This document shows, one piece after another, positions 1 through 10,090 of a stretch of 64,000 bases of DNA. The DNA comes from Zanthoxylum bungeanum (taxonomy: Eukaryota > Streptophyta > Magnoliopsida > Sapindales > Rutaceae). Under the pieces are notes generated by a model. It did no database searches, had not been told where the DNA came from, and worked only from the letters and a program-made list of their open reading frames with translations. A program made the translations under genes and the position numbers. Each line of letters starts with the position of its first letter. Within the stretch, counting starts at the first letter, position 1. Where the stretch lies: NCBI GenBank assembly GCA_019454045.1, contig SKCR01021383.1, positions 50,931 through 114,930 on the forward strand, in the 5' to 3' direction.

Positions 1-1
1 A

Positions 2-142
2 GTACAGAGATGAGACGTTTCTGTTATAAAGATTGCATCCGCAGAGAACCTAGCTGATCCGTTTACAAAGACCTTATCGGCTAAAGTGTTTCAAGGTCAC
101 CTAGATGGTCTAGGATTACGTGACATTTCCCATTTCCTCTAG
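2..142 (+). pseudogene. copia-1 RNase H C-terminal tail (partial)
   Basis: Last part of the Ty1/copia polyprotein. The frame starting at base 2 reads ENLADPFTKTL, then GHLDGLGLRD, and ends with TAG at 140-142. The 'NLADPFTK' motif followed by about 25 residues and a stop just before the polypurine tract is typical of the end of copia RNase H. A TGA at 11-13 lies in the same frame, so the copy is inactive. The rest of the element lies left of the window. Recognition is from motif and position relative to the PPT and LTR. Confidence 0.8.
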
Positions 143-145
143 TGT

Positions 146-156
146 AAGTGGGAGAT
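146..156 (+). other. copia-1 polypurine tract
   Basis: AAGTGGGAGAT immediately before the LTR start TGTTGG. The same tract precedes the 3' LTR of copia-2 at 26965 and, inverted, that of copia-3 at 54493. It is the plus-strand DNA primer for reverse transcription in plant copia elements. Confidence 0.85.
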
Positions 157-926
157 TGTTGGAATATATGCCATAGAGCATTATGTAATGTAAACAATAT
201 TATGTTTTATGAAATAAAATAATGCATTGTTCATTTATCAAAGTGTTTATTTAATATCGCATATTGTATATTATCATGTTTACCCTAGATTACTCATATG
301 CCTTCAGACTTAGTGTATGAGTGTTATACACAAGAGGATTTAAGTATAAAGTTACTAATCTAAAATATTCCATGGAGATCAAACAAAACAGATACTTTAT
401 TTGTGGTTTATCAATAGATGCGGTCCATTATATAACTGTATGGCGACTTTGATCCGAGATCGTCCATGTGGAGACATGAGAATGAAGGCAATTTGTATGA
501 TGTTATCATATTGGACTGGACCTAGATATAAATGAGTTTATTATAACTTACCGTTAAATAAAGAAATTCATTTCGATCTACCAGATTGTCATATATGGAT
601 TGATCTTAATCCTGAGTGTATTACGAACTTCTGCATGGCAGGCTATGTCCTTTGATTTATAAAGGTGAGGTGGATGTAGCAATCCCGACCAATAGCTACA
701 TACTTTGGGGACATGGTTTGGTGTTTAGCTGGAGATATTTTACATAGAAATGGAGTTCACTCATTAAGGGTTAATTCGGTACTTGAATGGTTAAAGCACT
801 CAAGTCTTTCTATTACAAATAGAACGATTAATATTCACAATGGTTATGAATAAATAGTTCATTAGAGAATCAATGGTACTTAAGGTTAAAATAATTACAG
901 AGGTATAACAAATATTATGACCCGAC
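157..926 (+). mobile_element. copia-1 3' LTR, left part
   Basis: Begins TGTTGGAATATATG right after the PPT and continues until the Tat/Ogre-like insertion. The remaining part of the LTR resumes at 13372. CCGAC at 922-926 is the left copy of the target duplication of the insertion. Total LTR length without the insert is about 2.08 kb. No coding capacity is seen. Confidence 0.8.
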
Positions 927-1377
927 TATGAGAACACAGAAATCGGCGACGCTATTCTGTCCCGGGCTCGCTGCTCGGTTGGGAGTACGGAGTAGCCCGC
1001 GGGAGACTAAACCGGAGAATGATGGATTCGCCACTCGGTGTGAACCGGGAATATGAGATTTAAGGCCGCACTCACCCCTCGCAAGGGAAGACCTTAAACT
1101 GTTGGGTTCGGAATGGTCCCTTACTTATGTCACTTGTAATGAAAAGATTTGTGCAATAATTTAGTCAAACCAAAGTAACACCTATTTCCAAGAGTATTAT
1201 GCTTCTAAGTTCACATGCATGAAAGTAATCATCGTAACGGAAAACATGCAATAGCACACGGAAATCTCATGAACACATCAAACAGATAGACGCATGGATA
1301 CAAATAATATGATTGATTACATGATATAAGAGAAATCACCTAAGAAACAATTATACAAGACATGTGATGAAAATGAC

Positions 1378-1545
1378 TCAATTCAGTGTATTCGCGTTCA
1401 TGTAGCGTTTGTAAACGCGTTCGAACGGTAAACAAAAGGTTCGTGTTCGTATAGCGTTAGTTAACACGTTCGAACGGGACCAGACAGAAAACATGCGTTC
1501 GTGCGGTGTTCCGAAACACGTTCGAATGGGGTTACAGCAGTGACC
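1378..1545. repeat. Three-copy short repeat around CGTTCGAACGG in the LTR
   Basis: Three successive units of about 60 bp, each with a GTTCG-rich start, a GTAGCGTT-like middle and an ACGCGTTCGAACGG-like end. The end contains the palindrome GTTCGAAC. The counterpart in the other LTR is at about 10735-10880. Confidence 0.65.
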
Positions 1546-1614
1546 TCCAAAATGCAGTAAACAACATGACACATACATGAACGGATGAATAGATGACACC
1601 TAATAAATAATAAC

Positions 1615-2935
1615 GGGCTAAAAGCGCGACAAAGCATCGTGGTAAATGATTTTAACCTCTCAAAATAGAGGACCTTTACTCGCACTTACTAAGCCCATGC
1701 GCAATCAACACAATACATATATAAAAAGTATAGACAATGATATCGGACTTCGTATACCCGATTGAACACATCTTACATTCAACCGAATATACATCAACCG
1801 GCGCGGCAAAACATCAAGGTAAAGGGTTTTAACCCCTCAAAACAGGGGACCTTTAATCCAACTTACTAAACCCAGCGCTCGATCACTTAATGCATATAAA
1901 AATAAAGACAATAATATCGAACTTCGTATACCCGATTGAACACATCCTACATTCAACCGAATATACATCAACCGGCGCGGCAAAGCATCATGGTAAATGG
2001 TTTTAACCCCTCAAAACAGGGGACCTTTAATACAACTTACTAAGCCTATGCGATCGATCGCGTCATGCATAAAAAATAAAGACAATAATATCAGACTTCG
2101 TATACCCGATTGAACACATCTTACATTCAACCGAATATACATCAACCGGCGCGGTAAAGCATCATGGTAAAGGGTTTTAACCCCTCAAAATAAGGGACCT
2201 TTAATCCAACTTACTAAGCCCATGCGCTCGATCGCGTCATGCATAAAAAAATAAAGACAATAATACCAGACTTCATATACCTGATTGAACACATCTTACA
2301 TTCAACCGAATATACAACAACCGGCGCGACAAAGCATCGTGGTAAATGGTTTTAACCCCTCAAAACAGGGGACCTTTAATCCAACTTACTAAACCCATGC
2401 GCTCGATCACGTAATGCATATAAAAATAAAGACAATAATATCGAACTTCGTATACCCGATTGTACACATCCTACATTCAACCGAATATACATCAACCGGC
2501 GCGACAAAGCATCATGGTAAAGGGTTTTAACCCCTCAAAATAGGGGACCTTTAATCCAACTTACTAAGCCTTTGCGCTCGATCGCGTCATGCATAAAAAA
2601 TAAAGACAATAATATCGGACTTCGTATACCCGATTGAACACATCTTACATTCAACCGAATATACATCAACCGGCGCAGTAAAACATCATGGTAAAGGGTT
2701 TTAACCCCTCAAAATAAGGGACCTTTAATCAAACTTACTAAGCCCATGCGCTCGATCGCGTCATGCATAAAAAAATAAAGACAATAATATCGAATTTCGT
2801 ATACCCGATTGAACACATCTTACATTCAACCGAATATACATCAACCGGTGCGGCAAAGCATCGTGGTAAAGGGTTTTAACCCCTCAAAATAGGGGACCTT
2901 TAATCCAACTTACTAAACCCATGCGCTCGATCACG
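1615..2935. repeat. 174-bp tandem array in the left LTR (about 7.5 units)
   Basis: The phrase CTTCGTATACCCGATTG, with variants, recurs near 1746, 1920, 2094, 2269, 2443, 2618 and 2793, a period of about 174 bp. Each unit also has a hairpin-forming segment (GGGTTTTAACCCCTC followed by AATAGGGGACC). The right LTR has only two such phrases, near 11090 and 11265. Confidence 0.85.
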
Positions 2936-4379
2936 TAATTACATAAAAAAATAACATGCGGAAATCAAGTAACGAATAATAAATAAATCAAAACAATATA
3001 AAATGAAATATGTGCCGTTTACTCAAGTGGTATGTGTAGTTGTATCCCGAGTACAGATCATACTACCGTCCATTCGAAATCGGCTATGAGATTTATGTCC
3101 GGGTTTCCATCCTATATACCACAAGAGGCGACACATTTTCCGTTTTACTCAAGGGCCACAACATACATAATTCCACAATACATGCATTTACTATCTATTC
3201 AATGGCCACAATCATGCATCAATAAACGACTCTCATGCGATAAAAACGAATAAAACAATTAAAAAGATAGATGGAAATAATAGGAAAAGTACCCTCAGGT
3301 CTAACCTTTTATGTCGACTTTCGGACTCGCATTTCACGGCCGTCGGAAGGGTTATCACTCCGCAACTCTTTCGGTTTACTGGATTAACGTCTTAGCTCGC
3401 TGTTTTGCTGTTTTGGTCGCTGTTTTCACTCCGTTTTACTGTTGTTTCCTCCCAGTTTTCTGGTCACTGTTTTGGTTGTATTTGTTCACTGTTTTGGCGA
3501 TTTTTGGAGGCTAGGGGCTGCTATTTTTGATGTTTTTTTAGGGGGGGTTTTGTGCAGTTTTTTAGTACAGTTTTTTGGGGTGTTTTCTGGACTGTTTTGA
3601 GGGTTTAAGTTGTGGCAAAACTGGACAGAATAGAGGTGTAATGTGCGGCAGTGAATGAGGCAGTGCAATGGGTGTTTTGGGGTTGTGTTTTGGGCGTGCA
3701 GTGGGGCTTTGCAAAAGTGGAGTGAAGATGTGATTTGTTGAGTGAGGCTTCTGAGCGTGAAGGCCTGAGTTGGTTTATGGTGACGTGTGTGCAGTTTTTG
3801 ATGGTGAGTTAGTGAAGTGGTATCGGTGTTGTGTGAAGGCAGGTTAGGTGTCTTGGCGTGAGTTTTTGATGGTTCACGTGAAGTGTATGGCTGAATGAAG
3901 GACAAAGACGTGTGGTGATGAGTGTTTTATATGGCAGTGAGTTAGGTGGTTTGGCTTATTTGATGCAGTGTTGTGCGTGAGGGTTGCATGGGGCTGTGAA
4001 GGGCTCGTGTGGTCAAAGGGCTGATGAACGGCGTGGCTTATGGCTACACGTGAAGGCAACTAAAATGCATGGGTGCTGTGTGGTTTGTGGCAATTGGCGT
4101 GTCGTGGAGTGAGGGGCAAGGCGCTGATTGTGAGGGTAGCGCGATGTGTTGAATCGGCGAAGGTGCATGGCAATGTCGCTTAGGGGCTACTAGGTGATTT
4201 GGTTATTGTTCGTGAGGGCGTGGAGGCTGCTGTTAATGGAGAGAGTAGGGTTTTTCTTTGTTTTAGTTTCTTTCATTTGTAATTGCCGTGTGAGAGAGAG
4301 ATCTCTTAGGGTTGATTTTAAGTTATTTTTATAGTGAGAGATTAGGATTAGGGTTTGCATGCATTTGTTAAGGAAATAA

Positions 4380-4690
4380 ATCAAATTAATTGGGAAATGA
4401 TTTGTTTGTTTAGGAAGGTTATATATTTGATTGACTTTAATTAGGCATGGTATTTGTTTTATTTAGGCATTTAATTTGTTAATTAGGTAGGTGATTATTT
4501 AATTTTGGTAATGATTTATTTAATTTTGGTATTAGATTTTAATTAAATATTAATTTAATTTAATATAGATTTATTTTAATTGGTTTAATTTAATTAGCTT
4601 TAACTAAATTTAATTTAATTGGTTTAAATTAATTTCAATTATCTTGGTTTAAATTAATTTAATTTGTGTCATGTATTTTAAATGTTTTAA
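4380..4690. repeat. AT-rich low-complexity part of the LTR
   Basis: Irregular repeats of TTTAATTGG, TTTAATTT and AATTTAATT. Also present at about 12840-13150 in the other LTR. No gene is seen. Confidence 0.7.
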
Positions 4691-4904
4691 TTATCTTTGG
4701 ATTGGGCTTGTTGTGTGTTTAGTGGACTAAGGGTGTGTTTTAAACAGAGGTCCAACAAGCGAACCCGAAGCTACATCAGCGAATCCAACAAAAAAAACTT
4801 TTTCACTTCCGACGTCCGTTTCCCGCGGCTCTCGCGACTTAAAAGGTAGTGCCTCCAAATGAAACTCATCATCAGGTCTTATATGCAAAAATACAGTGCC
4901 TACA

Positions 4905-4920
4905 GTCGCCCCCACTTTGA
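4905..4920 (-). other. Polypurine tract of the Tat/Ogre-like element
   Basis: On the minus strand the sequence reads CAAAGTGGGGGCGAC directly before the LTR start TGTAGGCACTG. Its position and purine richness fit the 3' PPT and fix the element as minus strand. Confidence 0.75.
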
Positions 4921-5030
4921 TGGGACTTGTGTAATGTGTAACAGTGACAATCCTATCAAAGTTATGCAATGTATTTTTACTTACCTGGCTCGCCAGCTGC
5001 CAACTGACTTGCCTGCTACTCCGCTGAGCT

Positions 5031-6715
5031 GATGATGCAGTGGACCTCGATCCTGGGACGCATCCCAATAACTGCAACTGATGTGTGGGCCTCGACCCTG
5101 GGACGTATCCCCAAACTGGAACTGCAGTGGACCTCGATCCTGGGACGCATCTCAATAACTGCAACCGACAACAGGGGCCTCGACCCTGGGACGCATCCCA
5201 AAACTAAAGTACAGGGGGCCAACGGCCCTGGGACGCATCCCGATAACTGCAACCGACAACGGGGGCTCACAGCCCTGGGACGCATCCCAGTAACGTTGCC
5301 AAAATGGGCCTCGACCCTGGGACGCATCCCCAACACTAAAGGTGCAGGGGGCCAACGGCCCTGGGACGCATCTTGATAACTACATCCGACAACGGGGGCT
5401 CACGGCCCTGGGACGGATCCCGATAATGTTGCCAAAATGGGCCTCGACCCTGGGATGCATCCCAAAAACTGCTGATGATATGGGTTTACAACCCTGGGGC
5501 GCATCCCCAAAATGCTGATAAAATATGGGCCTCAACCCTGGGACGCATCCCCAAAACTGCTGATATGACGAAGTGGGCCTCAACCCTAGGACGCATCCCC
5601 AAACTACTGATAAAATATTGGCCTCAACCCTGGGACGCATCCCAAAAATTGCTGATATTGATGGAGTGGGTACAACCTTGGGACGCATCCCCAAAACCGC
5701 TGATACTGATGAAGTGGGTTACAACCCTGGGGCGTATCCCCAAAACTACTGATATAATGTGGGCCTCAACCCTGGGACGCATCCCAAACAAAACTGTTGA
5801 TTGAAGAAGTGGGTACAACCCTGGGACGCATCCCCGAAACTGCTGATATTGATGAAGTGGGTTACAACCCTGGAACGTATCTCCAAACTGCTACTGATGC
5901 TGATGTGGGTCTCGACCCTGGGACTCATCCCTAAAACTGATACTGATATTGTTACGGGCCTCGACCCTGTGACTCATCCCTAAAACCGATACTGATATTG
6001 TTACGGGCCTCGACCTTGGTACTCATCCCTAAAACTGATACTGATGATGACGTAGGCCTCGGCCCTAAGACTCATCCCTGAAACCGATACTGCTGTGGGC
6101 CAAGACCCTGGGACTCATCCCCACAACTGATACTGATGATGACGTATGCCTCAGCCCTAAGACTCATCCCTGAAACTGATACTGTTGTGGGCCTAGACCC
6201 TGAGACTCATCCCAACAACTGATACTGATGATGACGTAGGCCTCGGCCCTGGGACTCATCCCCGCAACTGATACTGATGATGACGTAGGCCTCGGCCCTA
6301 GGACTCATCCCTGAAACTGATGCTGATGTAGGCCTTGACCCTGGGACTCATCCCCAAAAACTGATAATGATGTAGATGTGGGCCTCGCCCCAAACCGTTA
6401 CTTATATGGGCCTCGCCCGCAGACTGATACTGATGTGGGCCTCGCCCGCATACTGATACTGATGTGGGTCTCACCCCCAGACTGATACTGATGTGATACG
6501 GGCCTCGCCCCCGAGTGCCATACCAAGCAGGACTGATTCTGATAAGGATGTGGGCCCCGCCCCCAGAGTGCAATACCCCGCAAGACTGATTCTGATAAAG
6601 ATGTGGGCCTCGCCCTCAGAGTGCCATACTCGGCAAGACTGATACTGATAAGGACGTGGGCCTCAAACCCCAGAGTGCCATACCCAGTAAGACTGGTTCT
6701 GATGCTAATGTGTCA
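5031..6715. repeat. About 46-bp minisatellite with GGGACGCATCCC core
   Basis: About 29 units up to about 6350 share a core CCCTGGGACGCATCCC, followed by a spacer of about 30 bp (AACTGCTGATA-like). Unit length varies from about 42 to 51 bp. From 6370 to 6715 the units shorten and drift to GTGGGCCTCGCCC plus GACTGATACTGAT. The core is an imperfect palindrome (GGGA...TCCC). Several overlapping frames stay open only because many unit lengths are multiples of three. The array lies on the 3' side of the element, where Ogre-type elements often carry tandem repeats. Confidence 0.9.
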
Positions 6716-6802
6716 TTTCAACATATTAAATTGCCTCTCATGAGATAATCTTGATAGATAGACATATTCTCGTCCTCAACGAATGTTTTCGCATCGAAAC
6801 CT

Positions 6803-7460
6803 GAGAACCTTCAAAGTACTTGATACACTCAACTCTGATCCTATGAATAGGTGATCTGAACTAGACTCCTAGTGTGTGTGCCATGGCTCTTTCGCAGTTT
6901 ATTCCTTAAGTGAACTAACTCGATGATTTCGTTTATGAGAATCAGATCGGTGGGTCTAACCAAACTGGATGTCTTGATCACACTCTAAGATTACTTCGTC
7001 ATACTCAACATGATATGGTATTCTTCTATTTTCTTGTCTCTTTCTTTTCATTCTTTTGATTTTTGTTTTCTTTCACACCTACCCTTTAAGGTAGCATTTC
7101 TCCTCATGGTGGTCCTAATACTCGCTCATGGGTAGCTTCACGCTTATCGGTTATAGGCGGTCTATTTTTCTTTTCTTTTCAGAGACTTTCTTTGTTCCCA
7201 ACCATATCATATATCGTAGCATAAGTAAACCAGGCTGGACATCCAGGCAAACAGTCATTCATCGATCCATCATCCCTTCGGCTAGTCATCTTGCCTACCA
7301 GTTAGGTTTCCACTGTTGAGATCCCGTAATCAAATGCTCGCGAGTCCAGCTGAGATCAATCCATTCAGAATACCGAACGAGAGCACGTCTCGCACTTATC
7401 GTTTCTCAAGCTTCTCCCTACAGCAAACAATGTCATCACCGGACATATGTCTAACTATCA
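6803..7460. other. Non-coding module shared with the Athila-like element
   Basis: Aligns by eye with 43861-44530 in the same order. Shared anchors are GAGAACCTTCAAAGTAC, GATGATTTCGTTTA, AAGGTAGCATTTCTCCTCA, TAGCTTCACGCTTATCGG, AAACAGTCATTCATCGA, CTAGTCATCTTG and GCACTTATCGTTTCT. No frame stays open through it in both copies. It lies between coding remnants and the PPT in both elements. Function unknown. Confidence 0.8.
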
Positions 7461-7554
7461 AAGATTTCTCTCTCTCATTTTTCTTCTTTTTTTTTCACTT
7501 ATTCCATAGAATTCTTCCGTCTTCTTATGATAATCGGGGCTTCGCCCCTTGAGA

Positions 7555-7705
7555 TCCATTCCCGAAACTCAAACTCATATGGGCCTCAGCCCTAGGACTC
7601 ATCCCCAAAACTAGCACCAATGTGGGCCTCAACCCTCAGATTACTACCCGTATTTTCACCAACATGGGCATCAGCCCTAGGATTATTACCTGAATCCGAT
7701 ACTGT
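7555..7705. repeat. Detached minisatellite units
   Basis: Three copies of a GGGCCTCAGCCCTAGGAC-like unit (near 7580, 7625 and 7665) resemble the 5031-6715 array but are separated from it by the conserved module. They probably mark an older extent of the array. Confidence 0.65.
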
Positions 7706-7887
7706 GCTTTCGCTGTTTCTGAATGGCTTGTCTTTACCCCTTTCTCTATTCTTCTTCAAAACCTGTGAACACAAAACAAAACAAACACAAAAGGAATGCA
7801 AAATGGGTTACGTGTATGCATGCATGCATGTGTTTCTTATCCCGTCGGGTTAGGTCTTCCGCCAATTCTCTTGGTGACTGCTCAGTC

Positions 7888-7980
7888 TCAGGCAAAATAT
7901 TGCTTCAATCTGTCAACATTGATCAGCTTGGTGAACTCATTCCCTTCCAAGTCTGACAGCCTCACTGCCCAATTTCCCAT
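7888..7980 (-). pseudogene. Probable integrase C-terminal tail (Tat-like pol remnant)
   Basis: A 30-codon minus-strand frame from ATG at 7980 to TGA at 7888 contains WAVRLSDLEGNEF and then NVDRLKQYF. The pattern 'xL.DL.G......N...LK.Y' matches the last residues of gypsy/Tat polyproteins, which end just after the integrase. It sits downstream of the gag remnant and upstream of the 3' region, as expected for a pol end left after a large internal deletion. The match is from family knowledge and short, so it is tentative. Confidence 0.45.
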
Positions 7981-8243
7981 TACTGAGCGGCTATCCTGTC
8001 TGTTCTGTTTGCTTCTTCTAAAAATTCACCGGGTTTGAAATATCGTTGAGTATCATAGTACCAAGGTTGAATACTTTTGTCAAATATACTCATTTGCAGA
8101 GACTCAGGCAAGTTAACGAAATGAACATCTTTATTATCATTGAGAAAAGGTTCGAACAAATAGACAAAATCAATGTCTCTATTAATAAATGCTGGATCAC
8201 AACTGAATAAGATCTGGGAGACAAACATCTCCATAAATTGCAA
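7980..8243 (-). CDS. Short ORF of unknown function (87 aa) in the Tat/Ogre-like element
   Basis: Open minus-strand frame with MEMFVSQILF near the start and PWYYDTQRYFKPGEFLEEA near the end. I do not recognise a domain. It lies between the gag remnant and the likely integrase tail, in a different frame from the tail, so it may be a scrambled pol piece rather than a gene. The high aromatic content and lack of frame continuity with its neighbours argue against an independent protein. Confidence 0.3.
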   Translation of the reverse strand: MQFMEMFVSQILFSCDPAFINRDIDFVYLFEPFLNDNKDVHFVNLPESLQMSIFDKSIQPWYYDTQRYFKPGEFLEEANRTDRIAAQ

Positions 8244-8521
8244 CTTTATTTTCCCTTGCTTTCTTATTTCCTTCTACCATCAATTTCTCCAGGTATAGTA
8301 GTTCCTCTTCCATTCTTCACTTCTCCCTTTTGCAACCTCCGTCTCATCACTGTCTGAGAAGTTTTCCCAAAGATCCTCCCTCTACTTTATTTCACTTTTA
8401 CCACTGTTGCCCTATATCCCTATGCGAGAAGTTTTTAGTTGTGGGTTTGAAGGACATGGCTGTTAGGTAGGCCGGAGTTAATAATGTGGGTAGGTGGAGG
8501 TTTTATGTGTATGTTGGCTTG

Positions 8522-8960
8522 TTATTTTTCCGGGTTGGGTATTTTATGGGCATCAATGATGTTCTGGATCTCATGCGTAAGGCGGGTACAATTGTTGGTT
8601 TCATGGCCTCTTTGCTGGTGGTAGTGACAGTAAAGGTTTAGCTTAAGGTAGCGTGGTACAGGGTTTGGAAGTGGTCTGAGCTCTAAGGGAATTAGGAGTT
8701 CTTGTCTTTTCAGCTCTTTAAACACCTAAGTTTGGAGAATCGTCTGTTTCTAACAGGGGCAACCTCAGGGGAAGTGGACTTGGTCTCCGAAGGTTCCCCG
8801 ATGATCTTTCCATTCTGATTGTTCATCTCTCTGTTATCGGCTATACAGTGCGGTCAAATTGGCCACAACATTAGTCAAAACTTGCAATATCTCAATAATT
8901 CATATTACTTTGGTCTCCAATTGATCCAGGCGGGATCCCTCATTGGCTGACTCACTCATG
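8522..8960 (-). pseudogene. Decayed Tat-like gag with zinc knuckle
   Basis: A minus-strand start near 8960 gives MSESANEGSRLDQLE, an N-terminus with coiled-coil character. The frame is broken by stops and a shift, then resumes at 8725-8522 with LELRPLPNPVP, CHYHQQRGHETNNC (a C-x2-H-like CCHC knuckle variant) and RLTHEIQNIID. The order 'PLPNP / C.YH...GH.T..C..L.H.IQ.LID' is characteristic of plant Tat/gypsy gag. Gag would form the virus-like particle and bind element RNA. The copy cannot make a full protein. Confidence 0.75.
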
Positions 8961-9159
8961 TTAGCTGATGGTCTTCTGACAAGTCTTCCTCCAACCTAAC
9001 GGGTATCTATAATGGGTTTTAGAACACAAGGGGTTAGCATGATGCGTGTATGCATGAGGTGCACGATATGTATGCGATATATGTAATAAATAAGCTTATA
9101 AAAGAATTTGCACGAATTGGCCCATTATTATTTTAAACTTTTCAATCATATTATTGCAC

Positions 9160-9520
9160 GGTGCAAACTTGTCCCAGTTGAAATGGCCCAACAGGTTTAC
9201 ACTTCGCGATAACATAACCAAATAACTTCAAATGATAAAAGTCCTATACATAAAATGGCCCACCGACATTTTAGAAGCCTTTGCCCAACTGTCTAAGGAC
9301 ACGAACTCGTCCCAGTTTAAATAGCCCAACAAGTTCACATCTCTTGACAAAAGGTCCAACTGGATCCAAATAATGATGGTCCAAAACACAAACAAAAAAC
9401 AATAAGTTCTACAGAGTGGCCCACCAACATTTCAGAAGCTTTGGGCCTAATTGTCATAGGATACGAACTCGTCCCAGTTTAAATGGCCCAACAAGTTCGC
9501 ATTTCTGACAAAAAGTCCAA
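9160..9520. repeat. Three-unit repeat in the leader of the Tat/Ogre-like element
   Basis: The phrase ACTCGTCCCAGTTTAAATGG, followed by CCCAACAAGTTC, occurs with variants near 9167, 9305 and 9470, spaced about 140-165 bp. It lies between primer site and gag on the minus strand, in the long 5' leader (9000-10069). I see no gene there. Confidence 0.65.
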
Positions 9521-10069
9521 CCGCATCCAAATGAGAATGGTCTACAAGCACAAGGAAATAGTTGCTATAGGCCATACAGCCTCAGTCTATGCGTGGGTTC
9601 GTGGGAGTATAGACAAAGACTCTCGCTGGCGAATGATTGCCCACAACTAGGTCTCCCCACTCAAGGGTTCGAGCGACCAAGTGAGCGCACCTTTTTTATA
9701 CTTTAAAGTATGTACCAACAAGTCATAGCGTGTGACTAACTGTCAAATGGATTTCTTGTTGAAGATTCCCTAGAGGGAGGGTGGAGCGAACTCTCTTAAA
9801 TACCCAAGCCTCTTAGGCTCTTATCGCTTGGTGACAGGAATAAGCAACAAGTCATCCAGATTAGTCTGTCACAACAGGCCAATGGTCATGACTATCTAGG
9901 TGCCTTCATAGCTTTTCCTTATAGAAAGGTAGTGAATGAAGGAAGACACCAAACCATTACCTAGCCTTAAAATGTCTTTGATCAAACCCTCATTTTACCC
10001 ACTATAGACACGGTTAATTAAAGCACAAATCTAAACATTACAAGACAATATTTCGGGGCCGATTCTCTA

Positions 10070-10087
10070 TCCCCAGTGGAGTCGCCA
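10070..10087 (-). other. Primer binding site, tRNA-Arg type
   Basis: The minus strand reads TGGCGACTCCACTGGGGA, three bases after the end of the right LTR. A plant tRNA-Arg ends CCCAGCGGAGTCG plus CCA, whose complement differs at one position. This identifies the right repeat as the 5' LTR of a minus-strand element. The match to tRNA-Arg is from memory of the tRNA family. Confidence 0.75.
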
Positions 10088-10090
10088 GAC

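Larger units (their letters stand above)
927..4904 (-). repeat. Tat/Ogre-like 3' LTR (left copy, 3978 bp)
   Basis: Matches 10091-13366 along most of its length, for example 'TCTGTCCCGGGCTC' at its left end and 'GGTCCAACAAGCGAACC' near its right end. It is 702 bp longer than the other LTR. It contains about five more units of a 174-bp tandem repeat but lacks about 178 bp found at 10435-10612 in the right copy. The several open frames inside it are short, overlapping and unrelated to known proteins. Confidence 0.85.

Noticed and set aside
3486..4059. Minus-strand frames of 139 and 61 aa inside the left LTR
   Set aside because: Thr/His/Pro-rich translation of G/T-rich LTR sequence. Not conserved in length in the other LTR copy (12339-12524 only partly).
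5032..5983. Several overlapping open frames with repeated GMRPRVEAH- or TLGRIPK-type peptides
   Set aside because: They arise because minisatellite units are often multiples of three. Frames are open on both strands, lack a start context and have no known domain.
5031..6715. CRISPR-like regular repeat-spacer pattern
   Set aside because: Spacers are similar to each other and unit length varies. The sequence is a eukaryotic retrotransposon, so this is a minisatellite.
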